A DNA stretch of 64,000 bases from Streptomyces griseochromogenes. GTDB lineage: Bacteria; Actinomycetota; Actinomycetes; Streptomycetales; Streptomycetaceae. Below are positions 1-7,452 of the stretch, one piece after another (position 1 is the stretch's first letter; every line of letters begins with the position of its first letter). The stretch spans positions 3,348,001-3,412,000 of the forward strand of contig NZ_CP016279.1 of the NCBI RefSeq assembly GCF_001542625.1, in the 5' to 3' direction. Position numbers and translations under genes: made by a program. The notes beneath the pieces were generated by a model that saw only the letters and a program-made list of their open reading frames with translations, did no database searches and was not told the origin of the DNA.

Positions 1-633
1 CGTCAACTCCTGGACGACGCCGGGCATCTGCTCGCGAGTGCGGACGCCGCCCGCCGTCGGGTGCGGCGGGCCGCCCGCGGCCCGGGGCGCTTCGTCGTCG
101 GGTTTCGGGCCGGGGTGGTCGTCACCCGCGCGCTGCGGGACTTCGGAGCCGCCCATCCGCACGTCGACGTGCACGCGCGCCGGGTCGAGTGGGACGACCA
201 GGAGGAGCTGATCCTCGACGGCACCGTCGACATCGCCTTTGTACGACGCCCGGTCCGGGACCGGGGACTGCGGCTGCTGCCGCTCTACAGCGAGGCACGG
301 GTGGCGATGCTGCCCGCCGACCACCGGCTCTCCGGGAAGCAGGAGCTGTCCCTCGCCGACCTGGCGGACGAGCCGAGGCTCAGCTACGCCCACCCGGGCC
401 CCGACGACGTGCCGATCCGCACGATCGAGGAGAAGTTCGAGTGCGTGGCGAGCGGAGCCGGCATCACGCTCGTACCGGAGTCCATCGCCCTGCAGTACTC
501 CCGCCCGGACATCACCTACGTGCCGGTGTCGGACGCGGAGCCCGACGAGGTGCTCCTGGCCTGGGAGGCGCGCCGGAGGTCACCACTGATCGCCGCTTTC
601 GTGACCGCTGCCCGGCCGGAGACAGCCGGCTGA
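1..633 (+). CDS. LysR-family transcriptional regulator, C-terminal part (5' end outside window)
   Basis: The frame is open from the first base, so this is the last 210 residues of a gene that starts to the left. What is visible is the effector-binding (periplasmic-binding-like) half of a LysR regulator. It begins with GRFVVGF and continues with the typical IAFVRRP, LSLADLADEP, VASGAGITLVPES blocks. The N-terminal winged helix that would bind DNA is not in the window. It converges on fdhD and ends just before a GC-rich hairpin. Its targets cannot be inferred, because the usual divergent partner lies outside the window. Confidence 0.85.
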   Translation, partial: RQLLDDAGHLLASADAARRRVRRAARGPGRFVVGFRAGVVVTRALRDFGAAHPHVDVHARRVEWDDQEELILDGTVDIAFVRRPVRDRGLRLLPLYSEARVAMLPADHRLSGKQELSLADLADEPRLSYAHPGPDDVPIRTIEEKFECVASGAGITLVPESIALQYSRPDITYVPVSDAEPDEVLLAWEARRRSPLIAAFVTAARPETAG

Positions 634-639
634 GGCGGG

Positions 640-658
640 GCCCCTGCGGCGCAGGGGC
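640..658. terminator. Hairpin between convergent LysR and fdhD genes
   Basis: GCCCCTGC (640-647) and GCAGGGGC (651-658) form a perfect 8 bp stem with a 3 nt loop, 7 bp after the LysR stop. There is no T-tract, which is usual for Streptomyces. It probably serves both converging genes. Confidence 0.5.
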
Positions 659-702
659 GCTCCCCGCCGGTCGGGCCCCGCCGCCGTGCCGAGGGGAACC
701 GG

Positions 703-1551
703 TCAGCCCTGGGCGGCCGAGGCCCCCAGGGCGACGCGGTCCTCGCCCGCGTACACGTTCATCGAGCTGCCCCGCAGGAAACCCACCAGGGTCAGACCCG
801 TCTCGACGGCCAGGTCAACCGCCAGCGACGAGGGCGCCGACACCGCCGCCAGCACCGGGATCCCCGCCATCACGGCCTTCTGCGCCAGCTCGAACGACGC
901 CCGGCCCGACACGAGCAGGACCGTCCGGGACAGCGGCAGATCACCGTTCTGCAGCGCCCGCCCGACCAGCTTGTCCACCGCGTTGTGCCGGCCCACGTCC
1001 TCCCGTATGTCCAGCAGCTCCCCGTCCTCGGTGAACAGGGCGGCCGCGTGCAGGCCCCCGGTCCGGTCGAACACCTGCTGGGCCGCCCGCAGCCGGTCGG
1101 GGAGGCTCGCCAGCAGCTCGGGGGTGACCCGCACCGGGGGAGTGTCGGCGATCGGCCAGCGGGCGGTCGTACGGACGGCGTCCAGGCTGGCCTTGCCGCA
1201 CAGCCCGCACGAGGAGGAGGTGTAGACGTTCCGCTCCAGCGTGAAGTCGGGCAGGGCGACCTCCGGGGCGGTCTTCACGTCGACCACGTTGTAGGTGTTC
1301 GAACCGTCGGCCGTCGCCCCCGCGCAGTAGACGATGTTCCGCAGATCGGCCGCGGCCGCGAGGACGCCCTCGCTCACCAGGAACCCCGCCGCCAGCGCGA
1401 AGTCGTCGCCCGGTGTGCGCATGGTGATCGCGAGCGGCTTACCGTTCAGCCGGATCTCCAGGGGTTCCTCGGCGACGAGTGTGTCCGGCCGGGTGGAGAC
1501 GGCCCCGTCCCGGATCCGGAGGACCTTGCGTCGTTCCGTGACTCGTCCCAT
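703..1551 (-). CDS. fdhD: Formate dehydrogenase accessory sulfurtransferase FdhD
   Basis: FdhD transfers sulfur from a cysteine desulfurase to the molybdenum cofactor and is needed for active formate dehydrogenase. The 282-residue protein is full length for the family. It carries the CGLCG motif whose cysteines carry the persulfide (SSCGLCGKAS), the EDVGRHNAVDK block and the LVSGRASFELAQKA block. It starts at ATG 1551, with AGGA just upstream. The gene begins only 7 bp beyond the stop of a broken formate dehydrogenase gene, so the chaperone appears intact while its natural client here is destroyed. It may serve another molybdoenzyme elsewhere in the genome. Confidence 0.95.
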   Translation of the reverse strand: MGRVTERRKVLRIRDGAVSTRPDTLVAEEPLEIRLNGKPLAITMRTPGDDFALAAGFLVSEGVLAAAADLRNIVYCAGATADGSNTYNVVDVKTAPEVALPDFTLERNVYTSSSCGLCGKASLDAVRTTARWPIADTPPVRVTPELLASLPDRLRAAQQVFDRTGGLHAAALFTEDGELLDIREDVGRHNAVDKLVGRALQNGDLPLSRTVLLVSGRASFELAQKAVMAGIPVLAAVSAPSSLAVDLAVETGLTLVGFLRGSSMNVYAGEDRVALGASAAQG

Positions 1552-1558
1552 GTCCTGA

Positions 1559-2072
1559 TCAGCCCCGGTTCTGTACGTGCTGGTAGCCGAAACGGCCCTT
1601 GATGCAGAGACTGCCGTGGGTCACCGGGTTGTCGTGCGGCGAGGTGACCTTCACGATCTCATTGTCCTGCACATGGAGCGTGAGGTTGCAGCCCACTCCG
1701 CAGTACGCGCACACCGTGGTCGTCTCCGTCTGCCGCTCCTCGTCCCAGATGCCCGGCGATCCGCGCGTCGAAGCCGCGCCCGGCCACCGAGATCGCGAAG
1801 GTGTTCTGCCACTGGTCGCCGCAGGCGTCGACGCACTTGTAGCACAGGGCGCACTTGTCGTAGTCGCGCACATACAGCTCGTTGTCGACGTTCGGCTCCT
1901 CGTTCAGCCGGGCCGCGCCGGGGCCGAAACGGTCCGGCTTCGCCTCGTACTCCTTGATCCACTCGGCGGCCCTCGGAGTCGTCGACAAGTCGACCGAGGA
2001 GGCGAGCAGCTTCCGGGTGGGCGCACCCTTCGCGTACGGGGTGTGCGAACTCGTGCAGAAGATGACAAAGCT
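1559..2072 (-). pseudogene. Remnant of NAD-linked formate dehydrogenase alpha subunit (iron-sulfur region)
   Basis: Two reading frames together give parts of one protein. The upstream frame (from about 2072 down to about 1757) reads a ferredoxin-like stretch with CALCYKCVDACGDQWQ. The downstream frame (about 1757 to 1559) reads WDEERQTETTTVCAYCGVGC, then HGSLCIKGRFG, the entry of the molybdopterin domain. The switch near 1755-1762 coincides with loss of the segment that normally holds the second 4Fe-4S motif. The N-terminal 2Fe-2S domain is missing. The frame ends at HVQNRG, where a real enzyme would continue for several hundred residues. It therefore has at least three lesions and cannot be functional. 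Confidence 0.8.
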
Positions 2073-2232
2073 GTTCAACGGGTGACCGACGGGAAAGCTC
2101 GGGCGTCCGAGGAGCTGAGGGAAGCCGACAACTCGGGCGCCCGATTCCTGTGGCCTCACCTGCCGTCGTACCCGTGAGTCACTGATCAGACTGGTGGATC
2201 CCGCTACCCACGGCACCGAGGGGACCCACGAC

Positions 2233-3180
2233 ATGCACGGCTCGCGCATCGCCGCCATCGGCCACTATCAGCCCGCCAGGGTCCTCACCAACGAGGACCT
2301 GGCGGAACTGGTCGACACCAGTGACGAGTGGATCCGCAGCCGGGTGGGCATCCGCACCCGGCACATCGCCGGACCCGACGAACCGGTCGACGAGCTGGCC
2401 GCGCACGCCGCCGCCAAGGCGCTCGCCGCCGCCGGCCTCACCCCCGGCGACATCGACCTGGTCCTGGTCGCCACCTCGACCGCGATCGACCGTTCGCCGA
2501 ACACCGCCGCCCGGGTCGCCGCCCGGCTCGGCATTCCGCGGCCCGCCGCGATGGACGTCAACGTGGTGTGCGCCGGGTTCACCCACGCGCTGGCCACCGC
2601 CGACCACACGGTCCGCGCCGGTGCGGCCACCCGGGCCCTGGTCATCGGCGCCGACAAGATGTCCGACGTCGCCGACTGGACGGACCGCTCCACCTGCGTC
2701 CTCGTCGGCGACGGCGCCGGGGCCGCCGTGGTCGAGGCGTGCGCGCCGGGCGAGGAGCCCGGGATCGGGCCCGTGCTGTGGGGATCGGTGCCGGAGATGG
2801 GCGAGGCGGTACGCATCGAGGGCACACCGCCCCGGTTCGCCCAGGAGGGGCAGAGCGTGTACCGCTGGGCCACCACCCAGTTGCCGCCCATCGCCCGGCG
2901 CGCCTGCGAGAAGGCCGGTGTCGACCCCGCCGACCTGGCCGCGGTCGTCCTGCACCAGGCCAACCTGCGCATCATCGAGCCGCTCGCGGACAAGATCGGC
3001 GCCGTCAACGCGGTGATCGCACGCGATGTCACCGAGTCGGGCAACACCTCCGCGGCCAGCGTTCCGCTCGCCCTGTCCAAGCTGATCGAACGGGGCGCGG
3101 TGCGCAGCGGCGACGCGGCCCTGCTGTTCGGCTTCGGCGGCAACCTGTCGTACGCCGGGCAGGTCGTGCGGTGTCCGTGA
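2233..3180 (+). CDS. Beta-ketoacyl-ACP synthase III (FabH-like)
   Basis: FabH-type enzymes condense an acyl-CoA starter with malonyl-ACP, or make related acyl transfers. This 315-residue protein is full length. The catalytic triad is visible: Cys113 in NVVCAGF, His241 in LHQANLR and Asn271 in ESGNTSAAS. The start is the ATG at 2233, with GAGGGGA about 8 nt upstream, rather than an in-frame start 39 bp earlier that would add a non-homologous tail. It is a lone paralogue, not next to other fatty-acid genes, so a role in a minor lipid or a secondary metabolite is as likely as housekeeping synthesis. A GntR regulator follows 163 bp downstream on the same strand. Confidence 0.92.
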   Translation: MHGSRIAAIGHYQPARVLTNEDLAELVDTSDEWIRSRVGIRTRHIAGPDEPVDELAAHAAAKALAAAGLTPGDIDLVLVATSTAIDRSPNTAARVAARLGIPRPAAMDVNVVCAGFTHALATADHTVRAGAATRALVIGADKMSDVADWTDRSTCVLVGDGAGAAVVEACAPGEEPGIGPVLWGSVPEMGEAVRIEGTPPRFAQEGQSVYRWATTQLPPIARRACEKAGVDPADLAAVVLHQANLRIIEPLADKIGAVNAVIARDVTESGNTSAASVPLALSKLIERGAVRSGDAALLFGFGGNLSYAGQVVRCP

Positions 3181-3343
3181 AGCCGTCCTCAGGGGCGCAC
3201 GGGGCGGCGTGACGCGCTCAACTCCCGCTTCCTCCGGCTTTTGTGCACCGGAGCCTGTAGACGAAAGACAATCCCTGGTGGAGTCCACCGTGGACCGTGC
3301 GCAGCCCGCTGCGCACGGCAGCCGGCTCAGGAAGGGGACCGCG

Positions 3344-4021
3344 ATGTTGCCGACCGGACTGCCGCAGGGAACCGTGCCCAAGCTGGAACGGCCCGGCCCG
3401 CTGCGCGACCGTGTCTACGAGGCGCTGCTGGAGCTGATCACCACCAGGGCCCTGCGGCCCGGCCGGCATCTGGTGGAGAGCGAACTCGCCGGCCATCTCG
3501 GTGTCTCCCGGCAACCGGTGCGCGAGGCGCTGCAGCGGCTGAACACCGAGGGCTGGGTCGAACTGCGGCCCGCGCAGGGCGCGTTCGTCCACGAACCCAC
3601 CGAGGAGGAGGCCGACCAGCTGCTGACGGTCCGCACGCTCCTGGAGGCGGAGGCGGCCCGGCTCGCCGCCCTGAACGCCGGCCGACCGGGCGTCGAAGCG
3701 CTGGAAGAGCTGTGCGCCGAGGGCGAGAAGGCGGTCGAGGCCGAGGACGTCGACCGTGCGGTCGCCCTCAACGCGGCCTTCCACGCCAAAGTGATGGAAC
3801 TGGCGGGCAACACGGTCCTCGCCGAACTGGCCGCCCAGGTCGACCGCCGGGTGCGCTGGTACTACACGCCGGTGGCTCACCAGCGCGGCCGGCAGTCCTG
3901 GATCGAGCACCGCGGTCTGATCACCGCGATCGCGGACCGTGACGAGCAGCGCGCCACCCACCTGATGCGCGAACACACCGAGCACACCCGACGCTCCTAC
4001 CACGAGCGCAACGCTTCCTGA
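3344..4021 (+). CDS. GntR-family transcriptional regulator with FCD domain
   Basis: A 225-residue FadR-subfamily regulator. The N-terminal winged helix (residues about 20-85) contains LGVSRQPVREALQRL. The all-helical FCD ligand domain (about 95-215) retains the usual metal-binding histidines (NAAFHAKV, WIEHRGLI, REHTEHT). ATG 3344 is preferred over an upstream in-frame start at 3209 because AGGAAGGGG lies about 7 nt before it. A 13 bp palindrome, GGTGGAGTCCACC, sits at 3277-3289 and is a candidate operator. FCD ligands are usually small carboxylates; the actual ligand here is unknown. Confidence 0.9.
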   Translation: MLPTGLPQGTVPKLERPGPLRDRVYEALLELITTRALRPGRHLVESELAGHLGVSRQPVREALQRLNTEGWVELRPAQGAFVHEPTEEEADQLLTVRTLLEAEAARLAALNAGRPGVEALEELCAEGEKAVEAEDVDRAVALNAAFHAKVMELAGNTVLAELAAQVDRRVRWYYTPVAHQRGRQSWIEHRGLITAIADRDEQRATHLMREHTEHTRRSYHERNAS

Positions 4022-4051
4022 CCCGGCACCGGCCCGCCGGCGAAGGGCCGT

Positions 4052-4090
4052 TCCCCCTGCGGCGATCGGCGAACGGATCGCGGAGGGGGA
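4052..4090 (+). terminator. Imperfect hairpin after GntR gene
   Basis: TCCCCCTGCGGCGATC at 4052-4067 pairs with GATCGCGGAGGGGGA at 4076-4090, with one bulge and one mismatch and a short loop. It lies 31 bp after the GntR stop, so it is a plausible terminator. Confidence 0.5.
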
Positions 4091-4116
4091 GTGGCGGGGA
4101 GCCGTGGGGCGGCGTC

Positions 4117-4581
4117 GTGACCGGTCGTCACGAGGTCGGCCGCGGCTCCACGGCCGGTGTCGTCCCGTTGCCGGTGCGGCCCGGCTGCCGCAGCAGCAGC
4201 GCGAGGGCCGCCGACGCCGGCATCGGCCTCGCGGTCGTGATCACCGAAGGCGTCCCGGTCCACGACACCGTCACCCTCACCGCCCACGCCGAGCGGCGCG
4301 GCACCCGCGTCATCGGCCCCAACCGCCCCGGCCTGATCACGCCCGGCCGGTCCGTCGCAGGCGTCATCCCCGCCGGCATCACCAAGCCCGTCGTCGGCTG
4401 CATCGCCGGATTCACCGCGCCCGAGGGCCGCACCATGGGGCACGCGGGCGCCATCGTCTCCGGCTCCACCGACACCGCGCGGGCGACGCAGGAGGCGCTG
4501 GAGGCGATCGGCGTCAGGGTCGGCGGCACCCCGACCGAGACGGCACGGCTGGTACTCGCACAGCTGCCCCGGACACAGTGA
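4117..4581 (+). pseudogene. Internally deleted succinyl-CoA ligase alpha subunit-like remnant (sucD-like)
   Basis: From about 4213 the frame reads clear SucD sequence: VVITEGVPVHDT, RVIGPNRPGLITPGRS, then AGVIPAGIT joined directly to KPVVGCIAGFTAPEG, TMGHAGAIVSG and the C-terminal end. The N-terminal CoA-binding Rossmann domain is absent. Roughly 70-90 residues that normally lie between the PAGIT and KPVVG blocks are also missing. The active-site histidine (TMGHAGAI) survives. The frame is still open, so a 154-residue product could be made, but it would lack the CoA site. The Cys usual in GPNCPG is Arg. It is best read as a decaying gene; an expressed fragment cannot be excluded. Confidence 0.7.
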
Positions 4582-4761
4582 TGTCACTCATAGTCCACCC
4601 CGGGTGACTGTCGGCTTCCATGCCCCTTCGGTAGCTTCTCGCACGACGTCCGGCGCACCAGGGTGCGAGTCGTACGCCGGACAGCCAGGCACCTCCAGCA
4701 GGCACGTCTTCCCCGAGATCAGCCATTTCTCTCGACCGTGCACCGAGAGCGGAGCAATCGC

Positions 4762-6303
4762 ATGGCACCCACCCTCACCCTCAAAACAGGAACGTCCTGG
4801 GCCGAGGCCTGGCGGCGCTGTCTCGCCGTCGCGCCGGAGGCCTTCCGGGACGATCGCGTTCTCAACCTCTGGGACACCGCCTGGCGGGCGGACGGCCGGG
4901 CGCTGCCCGCCACCAGCCCGGTCGACGGGGGCCCCATCGCGGGCCCGCCCCGCCTGGACCGGGCCGCCGCACGCCAGGCCGTCCGCGCCTCGCTCGACCG
5001 GCACCGCGCCTGGCGGCACCTTCCGCTCGCCGAGCGCCGCGCACGGGTCGCGGCCACCCTCGACGCGCTCACGGAACACCGCGACCTCCTCGCACTGCTC
5101 CTCGTCTGGGAGATCGGCAAGCCGTGGCGGCTCGCCCGGGCGGACGTCGACCGGGCCGTCGACGGGGTGCGCTGGTACCTGGACGGAATCGAGCCGATGC
5201 TGGCCGGCCGGACGCCGCTGGACGGCCCGGTCTCCAACATCGCGAGCTGGAACTACCCGATGAGCGTGCTCGTTCACGCCATGCTGGTCCAAGCGCTCGC
5301 CGGCAACGCGGTCATCGCCAAGACCCCGACCGACGGCGGCGTCGCCTGCCTGACCCTGGCCTGCGCGCTCGCCGCCCGCGAAGGGCTTCCCGTCAGCCTC
5401 GTCAGCGGAAGCGGAGGTGAGCTGTCCCAGGCGCTGGTCCGGGCGCCCGAGATCGGCTGTGTCTCCTTCGTCGGCGGCCGCGACACCGGCGCCGCGGTGG
5501 CCACCGCCGTCGCCGACCTCGGCAAGCGCCACATCCTGGAACAGGAGGGACTGAACACCTGGGGAATCTGGAACTACTCAGACTGGGACGCCCTCACCGC
5601 CCTCGTCCCCAAACTCTTCGACTACGGCAAACAGCGCTGCACGGCCTATCCGCGGTTCGTGGTCCAGCGGGACCTCTTCGACGAGTTCCTCCGCGCCTAC
5701 CTCCCCGCGGTGCGCCGGGTGCGCGTCGGCCACCCCCTGGCGGTGGAGCGCAGGGACGATCCGTACCCGGAGCTGGACTTCGGCCCGGTGATCAACGCGG
5801 CGAAGGCGAAGGAACTGCGGGACCAGGTCGCGGAGGCCATCGACCGCGGCGCCGTCCCCCTGCACCGCGCACGGCCGGCGGAGGCCCGCTTCCTGCCCGG
5901 CCAGGACACGGCGGCCTATGTCCAGCCGGTCACCCTCCTCAATCCGCCGCGCTCCTCCCCCCTCCACCACGCGGAGCCCTTCGGCCCGGTCGACACGATC
6001 GTCCTGGTCGACACGGAGGCCGAGCTGCTGGCCGCGATGAACGCCTCCAACGGCGCCCTGGTCGCGACCCTCTCCACGGACGACAGGACCACGTTCGACC
6101 GGCTGGCGCCGCAGATCCGAGCCTTCAAGATCGGCCACGGCAAACCGCGCTCGCGCGGCGACCGCGACGAGCTGTTCGGCGGCTTCGGCGCGTCCTGGCG
6201 CGGCGCCTTCGTGGGCGGGGAACTGCTCGTGAGGGCGGTGACCCAGGGGCCGGCGGGGGAGCGGCTGCCGGGGAACTTCCCGGAATACCAGCTCATGCCC
6301 TGA
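4762..6303 (+). CDS. Aldehyde dehydrogenase family protein (divergent)
   Basis: A 513-residue NAD(P)-dependent aldehyde dehydrogenase-fold protein. The Rossmann region (ASWNYPMSVLVH, AKTPTDGG, FVGGRDTG) and the C-terminal catalytic domain are present. The active-site cysteine is in GKQRCTAYPRFV, in place of the common GQxC context. The normally strict LELGG motif reads LEQEGLN, which keeps a Glu but not the canonical spacing. Start ATG 4762 has GGAG 7 nt upstream. Substrate cannot be told. It stands alone between the sucD-like remnant and tRNA-Leu, and the altered motif suggests an atypical subfamily. Confidence 0.85.
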   Translation: MAPTLTLKTGTSWAEAWRRCLAVAPEAFRDDRVLNLWDTAWRADGRALPATSPVDGGPIAGPPRLDRAAARQAVRASLDRHRAWRHLPLAERRARVAATLDALTEHRDLLALLLVWEIGKPWRLARADVDRAVDGVRWYLDGIEPMLAGRTPLDGPVSNIASWNYPMSVLVHAMLVQALAGNAVIAKTPTDGGVACLTLACALAAREGLPVSLVSGSGGELSQALVRAPEIGCVSFVGGRDTGAAVATAVADLGKRHILEQEGLNTWGIWNYSDWDALTALVPKLFDYGKQRCTAYPRFVVQRDLFDEFLRAYLPAVRRVRVGHPLAVERRDDPYPELDFGPVINAAKAKELRDQVAEAIDRGAVPLHRARPAEARFLPGQDTAAYVQPVTLLNPPRSSPLHHAEPFGPVDTIVLVDTEAELLAAMNASNGALVATLSTDDRTTFDRLAPQIRAFKIGHGKPRSRGDRDELFGGFGASWRGAFVGGELLVRAVTQGPAGERLPGNFPEYQLMP

Positions 6304-6402
6304 CCGGACGCACAGCGTAGATGTCCGGCCACCCTCCGTACGGCTCGGTGGCCGGGGCGCTCCCGGCTCCCCGGCCACCCGCCCGAGGCACGGATACGCA
6401 GG

Positions 6403-6431
6403 TGAAACGCACTCCGAAACCTTGCTATTGT
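6403..6431 (+). promoter_or_regulatory. Candidate promoter of tRNA-Leu
   Basis: TGAAAC (6403-6408) and TATTGT (6426-6431) are separated by 17 bp, about 50 bp before the tRNA. This is a reasonable housekeeping sigma-factor match in an otherwise GC-rich stretch. Confidence 0.35.
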
Positions 6432-6479
6432 TGTCCCTGTCGCCGCGGGGAACAGCCCCGGCAAGGCGGCAGACACCTG

Positions 6480-6564
6480 GTCCGGGTGGCGGAATGGCAG
6501 ACGCGCTAGCTTGAGGTGCTAGTGCCCTTTATCGGGCGTGGGGGTTCAAGTCCCCCCTCGGACA
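6480..6564 (+). tRNA. tRNA-Leu (anticodon GAG)
   Basis: An 85 nt class II tRNA without encoded CCA. The acceptor stem is GTCCGGG (6480-6486) against CTCGGAC (6557-6563), with discriminator A6564. The anticodon stem is CTAGC/GCTAG around loop TTGAGGT, with anticodon GAG at 6513-6515. There is a long variable arm (TGCCCTTTATCGGGCG), and the T arm GGGGGTTCAAGTCCCCC is intact. It decodes CUC/CUU. A recombinase-like relic just downstream suggests its 3' end was used as an integration site. Confidence 0.95.
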
Positions 6565-6579
6565 CTCTCCATAGAGACA

Positions 6580-6760
6580 CGAAAACGAGGGCCTCGACCT
6601 TACGGTCGCGGTCCTCGTCGCGTTGTGCGTGGTCGATCCGCTGGGTGACGATCGCCGGGTCGGCGTCGGTGTCGAGGGCGGCCTGGCAGCGGGCGAGGTG
6701 TCGCTCGCATTCCTTGATCGCCTGGCGAGCCTGGGCCTGCTTGCCGCGGATCGGCGAGGG
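6580..6760 (-). pseudogene. Relic of a serine recombinase C-terminal coiled-coil region
   Basis: On the minus strand, 6739-6596 reads KQAQARQAIKECERHLARCQ followed by AALDTDADPAIVTQRIDHAQ. This resembles the alpha-helical segment near the C-terminus of large serine integrases of actinomycete elements (typically ALDAGADPxxVxxWI). No catalytic domain is present and the frame has no convincing start. Its position within 40 bp of the tRNA 3' end fits a decayed integrative element. The assignment rests on a short match and is tentative. Confidence 0.45.
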
Positions 6761-7452
6761 CTGCGTCTTGCGTCCGCACCGCTTCCCCCTGGCCCGCGAC
6801 GGCCTTCGCCGGCTCCTCGACCCGCTCCCGGCGGCTCGCGACCGGAGCCACAGGCGGACATGCACGGACCAGGTCGACGTTCAGGCATGTTCGAACATGC
6901 GCAGTTTCGTTTAAAACAACCTACAGAGGCCTTGACAGTCTTGAGTGGGGGCGCGGTACAACTACCGCACCGCACATGAGGCAATGACCGACCACTGAGG
7001 TGGGTGAGGGCCTCGCCGCCAGTCGGGGCAACGCTGGAAGCGCCATGCGTGGACTGCTGCTCCACGATGTCGAAGAGGGGGCGTCAAACAAAATCCAACT
7101 GATCCCTTCGTCGCGTCGTCGGCAGGGATCACTGATGGCGAGCTCTCGTTCGCGTTCGCCGACCGAACCGACCGCCTCAACGCGGATCACATGCGGCTGA
7201 ACGCCAACGTTCCACCGTCGTTCGCCTGTTCAGGCAAGTGCCCACATCACGCAGCTCCGCTTCGTTCTCAATGACTCGCCGCACAACGGGGATGCCCAGC
7301 TCCAGCTCTCTCGCGCGCGTCATCTGCTGTAGCCGCATGCGGCGGGACGGCCCCGAGGTCCACGGCATGCGGGCCGAAGGCGCCTTCCCCCCGAAACGCC
7401 GACCGCTTGCCGTTCGGTATCGCTGAAGTTCTCCTCAGGAAGGACGATCCTG
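6761..7452. other. Gene-poor stretch of about 690 bp between recombinase relic and GH59 gene
   Basis: I see no convincing gene here. Base composition is visibly less GC-rich than the neighbours around 6890-7280. The stretch holds one good promoter-like sequence (6932-6962). Short open frames on both strands (for example 7177-7368, minus) have no recognisable motifs. The region looks like degraded mobile-element DNA. The end (7437-7444, AGGAAGGA) is the ribosome binding site of the GH59 gene. Confidence 0.5.
6932..6962 (+). promoter_or_regulatory. Promoter-like sequence without an obvious gene
   Basis: A perfect TTGACA (6932-6937) is followed after 19 bp by TACAAC (6957-6962). It points right toward a region with no clear gene until 7453. 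It may be the GH59 promoter with a long leader, or a leftover of the decayed element. Confidence 0.4.
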
